DNA of 49,896 nucleotides, from contig JAFQMD010000032.1 in the NCBI GenBank assembly GCA_017396365.1, positions 1 through 49,896 on the forward strand, in the 5' to 3' direction. Position numbers and translations under genes: made by a program. Shown one piece after another: positions 17,291 to 24,579 of this stretch. This stretch comes from Clostridia bacterium. GTDB taxonomy: Bacteria; Bacillota; Clostridia; Christensenellales; Borkfalkiaceae. The notes below the pieces were generated by a model. That model saw only the letters and a list, made by a program, of their open reading frames with translations. It had not been told where the DNA came from and did no database searches. Within the stretch, counting starts at the first letter, position 1; every line of letters starts with the position of its first letter.

Positions 17291-17726
17291 GTAGTTTTTT
17301 AAGTTGTTGTTCATACGTTTCTTCTAAAGAAAGAAGTTCTTTTGTAAAAGAAACGGTATTTTCTTTCAACTCGTTTTCGTGATTGTTTAGAATTTCTGTA
17401 AGTTCTGTAATCCCCATTACAGTACCCTTTATCATAAGTTCGGCAATATGGCTAGTTGAGTCGTCTGCTAGAGTGTTCATTTTAATAGACGTAAACATAA
17501 AAGCCTTTTGTAACATGCCGATATCTTTAGGTTCTAAACCTATCTCTCTCATATAAGATGAAAGTTTGCCGATAAAATCTTCGTAACCGTCGTACTCTGA
17601 TTGAAGTTCGTCCTTCATTTCTTTGTCGTCGGTTGCGCCAATAATATCCGAGATTGATTGCAAGGCAATATGCGCGTTTTTGTAAACGGAAGTTAAAACT
17701 TCTTCATCAATGTTTTTATAATTCAT
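17286..17726 (-). CDS. Predicted helical-bundle protein, ferritin-like, unknown role
   Basis: A 146-residue, strongly helical, acidic protein without signal peptide. It fits a common clostridial group of small four-helix proteins with motifs such as VYKNAHIALQSISDII, YDGYEDFIGKLSSYM and DDSTSHIAELMIKGTVMGITELTEIL. I cannot assign a function; metal-binding residues of true ferritins are not clear. I chose the ATG at 17726 because AGGAGA sits before it; the longer frame up to 17759 lacks such a site. It is a single gene, convergent with the heat-shock operon. Confidence 0.7.
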   Translation of the reverse strand: MNYKNIDEEVLTSVYKNAHIALQSISDIIGATDDKEMKDELQSEYDGYEDFIGKLSSYMREIGLEPKDIGMLQKAFMFTSIKMNTLADDSTSHIAELMIKGTVMGITELTEILNNHENELKENTVSFTKELLSLEETYEQQLKKLL

Positions 17727-17805
17727 AAAATATTCTCCTACAAACGTAAGTATAAACAAATTTAAAAATATTATGCAAAAAGTAGTTATTTAGCCTTTAA
17801 AACGA

Positions 17806-17834
17806 TTGACAAGAAGTTGCTAAAACTATATAAT
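17806..17834 (+). promoter_or_regulatory. Sigma-A promoter of rplU-rpmA
   Basis: TTGACA at 17806-17811, 17-bp spacer, TATAAT at 17829-17834. It places the transcript start near 17841, leaving a leader of about 89 bases. Confidence 0.92.
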
Positions 17835-17840
17835 AGATAA

Positions 17841-17929
17841 GAACCGCTCGGAAAGGGCAACTAAGTCGTGCTATAAAGCGCCGCCCAAAAATCAAGTTCC
17901 GGCGAGATTAGACAGGAGGTCTATTTTTC
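17841..17929 (+). ncRNA. Structured 5' leader of rplU (L21 leader-like)
   Basis: The leader can fold with an outer stem of CTCGGAA (17847-17853) with TTCC...GAG (17897-17906, three-base bulge) enclosing an inner GGGC (17855-17858) / GCCC (17883-17886) stem. The ribosome-binding site AGGAGG at 17914-17919 follows. Its place directly before rplU fits the known autoregulatory L21 leaders of Firmicutes, though I could not match it to a covariance model. Confidence 0.6.
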
Positions 17930-18238
17930 ATGTACGCTATTATTGACAATGGAAACAAGCAGTACAAAGTGCAAGTTGGCGACGTAGTAAGACTTGAGAA
18001 ACTTGACGCTGAAGTTGGCGCAAAGGTTGAACTCAACGTTGTACTCGTTTCAGAAGACGGCGCTCTTAAGGTTAAGGAAGAAGCCGCAGGTTTCAAGGCA
18101 GTTGCTGAAGTTGTAAAACAAGCCAAAGACAAAAAGGTTATCGTTTACAAATACAAGGCAAAGAAGAACGAAAGAAAGAAGAAGGGTCACAGACAACCGT
18201 TTACCGAAGTAAAGATTGTCGAGATCGCTCAGAAATAA
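17930..18238 (+). CDS. rplU: 50S ribosomal protein L21
   Basis: Ribosomal large-subunit protein that binds 23S rRNA near L20. It has the family start MYAIIDNGNKQYKVQVGDVVRLEKL and the C-terminal YKAKKNERKKKGHRQPFTEVKI. At 102 residues it is full length. It is first in a two-gene operon with rpmA, behind a strong promoter and a structured leader that may allow autogenous control. Confidence 0.98.
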   Translation: MYAIIDNGNKQYKVQVGDVVRLEKLDAEVGAKVELNVVLVSEDGALKVKEEAAGFKAVAEVVKQAKDKKVIVYKYKAKKNERKKKGHRQPFTEVKIVEIAQK

Positions 18239-18259
18239 TCGGAAGGAGGACAGGAAATT

Positions 18260-18535
18260 ATGTTATTCATCAGATTGTTTGCTCATAAGAAAGGTGTTGG
18301 TAGCACAAGAAACGGTCGTGATAGCGAAGCAAAGCGTCTTGGACCTAAGCGCGCTGACGGTCAAGCAGTTCTTGCAGGTAACATCCTTGTAAGACAAAGA
18401 GGAACAAAGTTCCATCCAGGAAAGAACGTTGGTATCGGCAGTGACGATACTTTATACGCTTTAGTTGACGGCGTTGTTAAGTTTGAAAGACTTGGCAGAG
18501 ACAAAAAGCAAGTAAGCGTTTACGTTGCTGACTAA
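18260..18535 (+). CDS. rpmA: 50S ribosomal protein L27 with N-terminal extension
   Basis: Large-subunit protein whose N-terminal arm reaches the peptidyl-transferase centre. After an extension it has the usual [28 protein letters not shown] and [16 protein letters not shown]. The protein begins [12 protein letters not shown]. In Firmicutes such an extension is removed by the cysteine protease Prp just before the Ala or Ser. Here the extension is short and has a single Phe before Ala. The prp gene, which normally lies between rplU and rpmA, is absent: only 21 bases separate the two genes. AAGGAGG precedes the start. Confidence 0.97.
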   Translation: MLFIRLFAHKKGVGSTRNGRDSEAKRLGPKRADGQAVLAGNILVRQRGTKFHPGKNVGIGSDDTLYALVDGVVKFERLGRDKKQVSVYVAD

Positions 18536-18544
18536 TTTAAAAAC

Positions 18545-18573
18545 AAAGGGGCTTTACGCCCCTTTATTTTTTT
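18545..18573 (+). terminator. Terminator of rplU-rpmA
   Basis: AAAGGGGC / GCCCCTTT stem around TTTAC, followed by ATTTTTTT. Confidence 0.93.
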
Positions 18574-18610
18574 ATCCGTGTGCGTAAGCGTTAAAATAAA
18601 GGATTTACTT

Positions 18611-19456
18611 ATGGAAACTTTTGAGTATAAAAGTGAATATTTCAACTTAAAAGACACCTTAGATTGTGGTCAAATCTTTCGCTATAAGTCGATTAACGGC
18701 GGTTTTTTGATTTTTTCGGGAGATTTTGCGTGTAAGGCGTATCAAAGTGGAGATACGGTAAAGATTATATGTGAGAATAAAGCGTATTTTGAAAATTTCT
18801 TTGATTTAAAAAGAAATTATCGAGAGATAAACGATTTTGCTCTTTTATCAAAATACGAAATCGTTAAAAAATCTTCAACGCTAGGAAAAGGTATAAGGAT
18901 TTTAAATCAAAACAAAGAAGAAATGCTTTTTTCTTTTATTATTTCTCAAAACAATATGATACCGAGAATCAAAGCCATAATCGAGCGCACTTGCATTGCA
19001 TTAGGCGAAAAGAAAGTTTTTGACGGGGAAGAATACTACGCGTTTCCGTCTGCAAAGGTTTTAGCAACTTGCGACGAGCAGTTTTTCAAAGACCTTGGCT
19101 ACGGGTATAGGGCAAAGTTTATGGTCGAAGTTTCGCGCCAAATTGCAAGCAATAAATTTAATTTACGTTGTTTAGACGATTTATCGACGAAAGACCTTAA
19201 AAAGCAACTCGTATCTTTAAAAGGCGTTGGTGAAAAGGTTGCCGATTGCGTTGCGCTTTTCGGTTTTCATAGAGCCGACAGTTTTCCCGTGGATACTTGG
19301 ATAGAAAAGATTTATAAAGAAGATTTTAACGGTAAACTTACCGATAAAAAGAAGATAACCGACTGGTTTTTAGGTGAATTTAAGGAATTTTCCGGCTACG
19401 TTCAACAATACCTTTTTTATTATAAAAGGAGTTTAGAAAAGTATGAAAAAGATTGA
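18611..19456 (+). CDS. OGG1-type 8-oxoguanine DNA glycosylase/lyase
   Basis: Base-excision repair enzyme of the HhH-GPD family. The N-terminal TBP-like domain contains TLDCGQIFRYK, typical of OGG1/AlkA proteins. The HhH motif LKGVGEKVADCVALFGFHRADSFPVDTW holds the predicted catalytic Lys209 (human K249) and Asp228 (human D268), with the same 19-residue spacing as in human OGG1. FIISQNNMIPRIK is the helix before it. At 281 residues it is a usual bacterial OGG. I use the ATG at 18611, with AAAGGA nine bases upstream. The next gene starts inside its end. Confidence 0.9.
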   Translation: METFEYKSEYFNLKDTLDCGQIFRYKSINGGFLIFSGDFACKAYQSGDTVKIICENKAYFENFFDLKRNYREINDFALLSKYEIVKKSSTLGKGIRILNQNKEEMLFSFIISQNNMIPRIKAIIERTCIALGEKKVFDGEEYYAFPSAKVLATCDEQFFKDLGYGYRAKFMVEVSRQIASNKFNLRCLDDLSTKDLKKQLVSLKGVGEKVADCVALFGFHRADSFPVDTWIEKIYKEDFNGKLTDKKKITDWFLGEFKEFSGYVQQYLFYYKRSLEKYEKD

Positions 19457-19739
19457 TTTTTCATTGATTTTTAATATTGCCGACGACGGTATTTACTACG
19501 ACGGTGGAAAATTGTCGTTTAGCGATTTAAAAAAGGATAAAGACGGGTTTTGGGGCGAAGAAATCTACCAAGACGGCGAGATAAAAATTATATTTCACTC
19601 AACTTTAGACGAGATTGTTTTTCCCATTTCTCGCTTTGATGCGTTAAAGACGGACGCTTTAAAAAACGCCAAGGCAAAGAGTGGCTCGTGCGCGCTTTTC
19701 CTTTTGCAAAAAGGTATAAAGATAAAGACTTTAAGTTAA
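19443..19739 (+). CDS. Hypothetical protein, 98 aa, overlapping the OGG gene
   Basis: A small soluble protein that I do not recognise. It starts 14 bases before the OGG gene ends, has AAAGGAG upstream, and therefore is co-translated with it. The sequence alternates short beta-like stretches (GIYYDGGKLSFSDL, GEIKIIFHSTLDEIVFPISRF) and ends in a basic helix. It could be a partner in DNA repair only by position. Confidence 0.55.
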   Translation: MKKIDFSLIFNIADDGIYYDGGKLSFSDLKKDKDGFWGEEIYQDGEIKIIFHSTLDEIVFPISRFDALKTDALKNAKAKSGSCALFLLQKGIKIKTLS

Positions 19740-19790
19740 TTTAATCAAAATCAAAAAAAGATTGATAAAATCTTAAATTTTTATAAAAAT

Positions 19791-19811
19791 TTTTACAATA
19801 ACATTGTAAAA
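19791..19811 (+). promoter_or_regulatory. Perfect inverted repeat at the -35 of the GH106-like gene
   Basis: Arms TTTTACAAT (19791-19799) and ATTGTAAAA (19803-19811) around AAC. It overlaps the -35 element, the usual place for a repressor site. No dedicated regulator gene is adjacent. Confidence 0.55.
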
Positions 19812-19833
19812 GAAAAAAGATTTATGGTATAAT
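19804..19833 (+). promoter_or_regulatory. Promoter of the GH106-like gene
   Basis: TTGTAA at 19804-19809, an 18-bp spacer and TATAAT at 19828-19833 with an extended TGG before it. It lies about 65 bases upstream of the start codon. Confidence 0.75.
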
Positions 19834-19897
19834 GTATGCGGAAAGGGTTGACCTTTTCGCATATTTTTATTCTTGGCGTAATATCAAGGGAGCAGAT

Positions 19898-22777
19898 ATG
19901 AAAAAACTTACTGAAAGATTACAAGGCAACTTAAAAGACTACAGACCTATTCCGTTTTGGAGTTGGAACGACGACCTTCAACCCGAAGAACTCGTAAGAC
20001 AAATTCGCGATATGAAAGACAAGGGTATCGGCGGATTTTTTATGCATGCAAGGGGAGGTTTAAAAACCGAATATCTTGGCGAAAAGTGGTTTGAGTGCAT
20101 AAAGGCTTGCATTGAAGAGAGCAAAAAAATAGATATGAACGCTTGGAGTTACGACGAAAACGGGTGGCCGAGCGGTTTTGCAGGTATGAAACTTTTGGAA
20201 GATCCTGCAAATTTAGAAAATTATTTAGGGCGCGAAGTAACCGACAAGTTTGACGAAAAAGCGGACGCCGTTTACTTTTTAGACGGAACTACGCTTAAAA
20301 GGGTTTTTAAGCCTTGCGGGGAAGGAACGTACGTAAACGTTACCGTTTGCACTAATCCGTCGGTAGTAGATATTTTGGATAAAAATATCGTAAGGAAATT
20401 CATAGACCTTACGCACGAGGTTTATTTTAAAGAATGCGGAGCAGATTTCGGTACGTTTATGAAAGGTTTTTTCACCGACGAACCGCAATATTATAGATGG
20501 GATACCGCTTATTCAAAGGTTTTAATTCCGTATTTTAAACAAGAATACGGCATTGAACTTTGGGATGAAATAGGTAAACTTTTCGTTGAATGCGACGGAG
20601 CGTACGCTTTCCGTTATAAATACTGGAATGCTTTACATAAATTCTTTATAGAAAGTTTTGCAAAACAAATTTTCGACTGGTGTGAAGAGCATGGTTGTCA
20701 ACTTACCGGACACGGCGTTGAAGAATCCGCAATGTTTATGCAAATGTGGTGTTGCGGTGGTATAATGGATTTTTACGAATATGAACATATTCCCGGCATT
20801 GACTGGCTCGGTAGAAGAATTACCAACGAACTTATGCCAAAGCAAATAGGTTCTGCATGCGAACAACTCGGCAAAAAACACGTTTTAACCGAGACTTTTG
20901 CATTGTGTGGATGGGACGTAACGCCAACCGAACTCAAGCGCATTGCCGAGTGGCAGTACGTAAACGGCGTAAACCTTATGTGCGCTCACTTATCGCCGTA
21001 TTCAATTAGAGGACAGAGAAAGAGAGATTATCCGCTAAATTATTCGGAACATAACTCGTGGCACGAAAAGTTTAGGTTATTTAACGATTATTTTTCATAT
21101 CTTGGATATTTGCTTGCCGAGAGTGAAAATAGGGTAGATACGCTTATAATTCACCCTATAAAAAGCGCGTATTTAACTTACGATAGAAGAAACGACTGGG
21201 CGTCCGTTCGCGAACTTGACGAATCGTTTGAAAAACTTATCGAGACTTACGGCGAAGATAATATTCCACACCACTACGGCGACGAAAATCTTATGAAAAG
21301 GCACGCAAGCGTTAAAAACGGCAAGATGAGAGTTGGTAAGTGCGAATATAAATACGTAGTTCTTCCTTGGATTAAGACTTTAGATAGGTCAACTTACGCG
21401 CTTATTAAAGAGTTTTTAGCGCAAGGTGGAAAACTCGTTATGGAAAACGGAAAACCTGAATATTTAGAAGGCGAGCCTTACGCTTTTGACGATTTAGTTG
21501 CAACTGCTACAAAAGACGATATAAAAGCCGACCTTGAATATAGAGTGGAAACTCAATCCAAGACGATTAGAAGCGCGTACCGTACGGGCGAGTTTGGAAC
21601 TTTCCTTTACGTAGCCAATATCGGTGAACAACCTGCGGACGCTAAACTCACTTTAAATTCAAAATATCCCGTTTTATTCGACCTTGAAAGTTTGGAGAAA
21701 AAACCGCTAACAATTGTTGACGGCAAAGTTCAACTTCATTTAGATTTTGGTGGTTCAGCGGTTATTTTTGAAAGCGACGAGCCTTACCAAGCGCCTGACG
21801 CTAAAGAAAATAAAGAGATTGACCTTTCGGGCGAGTGGAAAGTTTTGTCTTCAACAGACAACAGTTTGACGATTGACAAGGCTATGGTTTCGTTAGACGG
21901 TGTAAATTACAGTAGAAACGCCTACATTATGGCTATTTTTAACGACCTTATAAACAAGCGTTACGTTGGTAAAATTTACCTTAAATATCAATTTACCGTC
22001 AAGGAAATTCCAAGTAGAATTTATCTTGAAAGCGAGCAAATGAGCATTATTTCTTGCTCGGTAAACGGTAAAAAAATAGAGTTTGACGGACAGGGAAGTT
22101 TAGACAGAAGTTTTATAACGGCAAATCTTGCAGGGCTTTTGAAAGTCGGTGTGAACGAAATTTTATACGAAATTGACTTCTATCAAAGTGAACACGTTTA
22201 CTTCGTTCTCTCTGACGTAACTCCAGAAAAAGAATCGCTTAAAAACTGTCTTTCATACGATACCGAACTTGAAAGTATTTACGTTAGGGGCGACTTTGGC
22301 GTTTATGCCGACGATATAAAGGAAGTCGAGCCAAACGTTATGCTTAGCGAGGGTGAATATTATATAGCGAAAGCAAATAGCGCTATTTTGCCCGACAACT
22401 TTACGACGCAGGGTTATCTTTTCTTTGCGGGTAAAATTACCATTGAAAAAGATTTGACAATTTCAAAGGACGCAAGTTTATTGTATCTTAGTGGAAGAAG
22501 AGCGGTAGTTGACGTTTTAGTTGACGGAAAATTTGTAAAAACGCTTATTTTCCAAGACAAGTTAGACCTTTCTGCCTTTGCCGACGGCAAAACGCATACG
22601 GTTCGCCTTATCGTATATTCGGGTAATAGAAATATTTACGGACCGCACCACTTCGTTGAGTACGAGCCACTCGGCGTTTCTCCATATACGTTTGATTTTA
22701 CGGGCGCTTGGAAAGACGACTATAAATGCGACCATTATAGAGAGAATTATTCTTTCGTAAAATTTAGTATAAAGTAA
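19898..22777 (+). CDS. GH106-like glycoside hydrolase (probable alpha-L-rhamnosidase)
   Basis: A large cytoplasmic glycosidase of 959 residues. The start PFWSWNDDLQPEELVRQIRDMKDKGIGGFFMHARGG, followed by WSYDENGWPSGFAG and FFTDEPQYY, matches my memory of GH106-type proteins, whose known members release alpha-L-rhamnose from rhamnogalacturonan. A TIM-barrel part (about 1-450), a middle part with LLIIHP-like and GGKLVMENG segments, and C-terminal beta domains with a GH2-like sugar-binding look follow. There is no signal peptide. The ATG at 19898 has AAGGGAG upstream. With the GH78 enzyme at the window start it points to rhamnose-containing glycans. pyk follows 32 bases later. Confidence 0.75.
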   Translation: MKKLTERLQGNLKDYRPIPFWSWNDDLQPEELVRQIRDMKDKGIGGFFMHARGGLKTEYLGEKWFECIKACIEESKKIDMNAWSYDENGWPSGFAGMKLLEDPANLENYLGREVTDKFDEKADAVYFLDGTTLKRVFKPCGEGTYVNVTVCTNPSVVDILDKNIVRKFIDLTHEVYFKECGADFGTFMKGFFTDEPQYYRWDTAYSKVLIPYFKQEYGIELWDEIGKLFVECDGAYAFRYKYWNALHKFFIESFAKQIFDWCEEHGCQLTGHGVEESAMFMQMWCCGGIMDFYEYEHIPGIDWLGRRITNELMPKQIGSACEQLGKKHVLTETFALCGWDVTPTELKRIAEWQYVNGVNLMCAHLSPYSIRGQRKRDYPLNYSEHNSWHEKFRLFNDYFSYLGYLLAESENRVDTLIIHPIKSAYLTYDRRNDWASVRELDESFEKLIETYGEDNIPHHYGDENLMKRHASVKNGKMRVGKCEYKYVVLPWIKTLDRSTYALIKEFLAQGGKLVMENGKPEYLEGEPYAFDDLVATATKDDIKADLEYRVETQSKTIRSAYRTGEFGTFLYVANIGEQPADAKLTLNSKYPVLFDLESLEKKPLTIVDGKVQLHLDFGGSAVIFESDEPYQAPDAKENKEIDLSGEWKVLSSTDNSLTIDKAMVSLDGVNYSRNAYIMAIFNDLINKRYVGKIYLKYQFTVKEIPSRIYLESEQMSIISCSVNGKKIEFDGQGSLDRSFITANLAGLLKVGVNEILYEIDFYQSEHVYFVLSDVTPEKESLKNCLSYDTELESIYVRGDFGVYADDIKEVEPNVMLSEGEYYIAKANSAILPDNFTTQGYLFFAGKITIEKDLTISKDASLLYLSGRRAVVDVLVDGKFVKTLIFQDKLDLSAFADGKTHTVRLIVYSGNRNIYGPHHFVEYEPLGVSPYTFDFTGAWKDDYKCDHYRENYSFVKFSIK

Positions 22778-22809
22778 AAGAAAGGGCTTTTTAACAGCCA
22801 AGGAAGATT

Positions 22810-24222
22810 ATGAAAAAAACAAAAATAGTATGCACGCTTGGACCTGCGAGTTCTTCAAAAAAAGTAATATCAAAAATGTACGACGCAGGTATGAACGTTT
22901 GTAGAATTAACTTTTCGCACGGCACTCATGAAGAGCACGCAGAAAAGATAAGAATTATTAAAGAAATAAGGGAAGAAAGGGGAATTCCCCTTCCTATCCT
23001 TTTGGATACTAAAGGACCTGAGTTTAGAACGGGAACTTATAAAGATGGTAAAATTACCCTTGAAAAAGGGGATAAGTTTATCTTTACGACCGAAGACGTA
23101 ATAGGCGACGAAACTCGCGTTTCAGTTTCGTATAAGCATATTTGCGAAGTTATGCAAAAGGGCGATAAAATACTTTTAAACAACGGGCTTATGGTTTTTG
23201 AAGTTGATTCGGTTGACGATAAAAACGTTTACACTACCGTTTTAGAAGGTGGCGTTACGTCCGACCACAAGAGTATGTATTTCCCCGAAAAAGAACTTAA
23301 AATCGAGTTTTTGTCCGAAAGAGATAAACAGGATATTTTGTTCGGAATTAAGCACGACGTTGACTTTATTGCTCTTTCTTTCGTGTCTTGTAAGGAAGAC
23401 CTTTTGACCGTTAGGAAATTCGTCAATGAAAACGGTGGCGAAAAGATTGATATTATTGCTAAAATTGAATCTCGCCAAGGCGTAAACAACTTGCGCGCTA
23501 TTGCCGAAGTTTCGGATGGAATTATGATAGCAAGGGGAGATTTGGGTGTGGAAATTCCTTATGAAGAACTCCCAAATATTCAAAAACAAATGATAGACAC
23601 TTGTCGTATAATCGGTAAAAGGTGTATAACTGCTACCGAAATGTTAGAGTCTATGATACATAATCCCCGTCCAACGAGAGCCGAGATTTCAGACGTGGCA
23701 AACGCCGTTTACGACGGTTCGAGCGCGGTTATGCTCTCAGGCGAGACGGCGGCGGGCGCTTATCCCGTAGAAGCGGTTAGAGCAATGGCAAAAATAGTTG
23801 AGCAAGCCGAAAATAATACTCAGTATATTCAAAAAATAAACGACGAACAATTTATAATTTCAACCACGGGCGAAGCCCTTTCGCACTCTGCGTGTACGCT
23901 CGCAAGGGACTTGCACGCAAAAGCAATAGTCGTATGTACGACTACGGGTAAAACGGCGCGTATGGTTTCGCGTTTTCGTCCGCAAATTCCTATAATCGGG
24001 CTTACAACCGACGAAAAGGCTTTCCGTCAACTTGCACTTTCTTGGGGCGTATTGCCTATGATGAGCGATGAGTATAATTCGGTTGATATATTATTCTATT
24101 TTGCAAAGCAAGCCGCAAAAGAAAGTGGACTTGTTAAAAAGGGTGAAACCGTAGTTATGACGGGCGGAACGCCGATAGGCAAGGGGGGTAATTCTTCGCT
24201 TATTAACGTAGCAGTTCTTTAA
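22810..24222 (+). CDS. pyk: Pyruvate kinase
   Basis: Glycolytic enzyme converting phosphoenolpyruvate and ADP to pyruvate and ATP. It has KTKIVCTLGPAS, MNVCRINFSHG, LLDTKGPEFRTG, the active-site helix IMIARGDLGVEIPYEELPNIQK, and MLESMIHNPRPTRAEISDVANAVYDG. It ends at the allosteric C domain (VMTGGTPIGKGGNSSLINV) at 470 residues. It lacks the extra PEP-utilising domain found in many Bacilli. It may be read together with the GH106-like gene or from an unseen promoter. A long hairpin terminator follows. Confidence 0.97.
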   Translation: MKKTKIVCTLGPASSSKKVISKMYDAGMNVCRINFSHGTHEEHAEKIRIIKEIREERGIPLPILLDTKGPEFRTGTYKDGKITLEKGDKFIFTTEDVIGDETRVSVSYKHICEVMQKGDKILLNNGLMVFEVDSVDDKNVYTTVLEGGVTSDHKSMYFPEKELKIEFLSERDKQDILFGIKHDVDFIALSFVSCKEDLLTVRKFVNENGGEKIDIIAKIESRQGVNNLRAIAEVSDGIMIARGDLGVEIPYEELPNIQKQMIDTCRIIGKRCITATEMLESMIHNPRPTRAEISDVANAVYDGSSAVMLSGETAAGAYPVEAVRAMAKIVEQAENNTQYIQKINDEQFIISTTGEALSHSACTLARDLHAKAIVVCTTTGKTARMVSRFRPQIPIIGLTTDEKAFRQLALSWGVLPMMSDEYNSVDILFYFAKQAAKESGLVKKGETVVMTGGTPIGKGGNSSLINVAVL

Positions 24223-24484
24223 TTTAAAGGCTTATATACTTCGCAAAAGTGCGTTACTGTTTCAAAAGGGCGACCACGATGACCAACAAGGTCTATCGTG
24301 TCCGCCCTTTTTTACGAGCCTTCTTTTGCTCGCATCTAAGCCTTTAAATCTCACTTTATAAATGTTGAGTAAAATATGGGTGGAGCGTCACGCTCCCAAC
24401 GTCACGTTGCTGACCAACAAGGTCTATCCCACTTGCTATCGCTTTTTGAGCCTTGTCTTGCTCGCATCTAAGCCTTTAAATCTC
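24223..24484. repeat. Two tandem copies of a ~131-bp structured repeat
   Basis: Two units share an 18-base block, GACCAACAAGGTCTATC with the preceding T (24280-24297 and 24411-24428), and a 37-base block with two mismatches (24316-24352 and 24448-24484). TTTAAAGGCTTA at 24223-24234 is inverted against TAAGCCTTTAAA at 24337-24348 and again at 24469-24480, like terminal inverted repeats. Unit 2 also holds the mini-hairpins GGAGCG-TCA-CGCTCC and CAACG-TCA-CGTTG. No protein frame runs through. The 357-base gap 24223-24579 holds this and two terminators only. Confidence 0.75.
24264..24311 (+). terminator. Long hairpin terminator after pyk
   Basis: AAAAGGGCG pairs with CGCCCTTTT, then CACGAT with ATCGTG across a 2x2 internal loop, then GACC with GGTC around AACAA; TTTTTT follows. 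It is embedded in unit 1 of the repeat. Confidence 0.85.
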
Positions 24485-24528
24485 GCAATTTTATATTAAA
24501 AGTAAATAAAGCAATATTATATAAAAAG

Positions 24529-24559
24529 AAAACCGAGTGGAAATTTTCCACTCGGTTTT
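24529..24559 (-). terminator. Terminator of the giant secreted-protein gene
   Basis: A near-perfect 15-bp stem (AAAACCGAGTGGAAA and its complement) located 20 bases past the stop codon; on the minus strand TTTTC TTTTTA follows. Confidence 0.88.
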
Positions 24560-24579
24560 GTGATTGTTACGGTTTAGGG

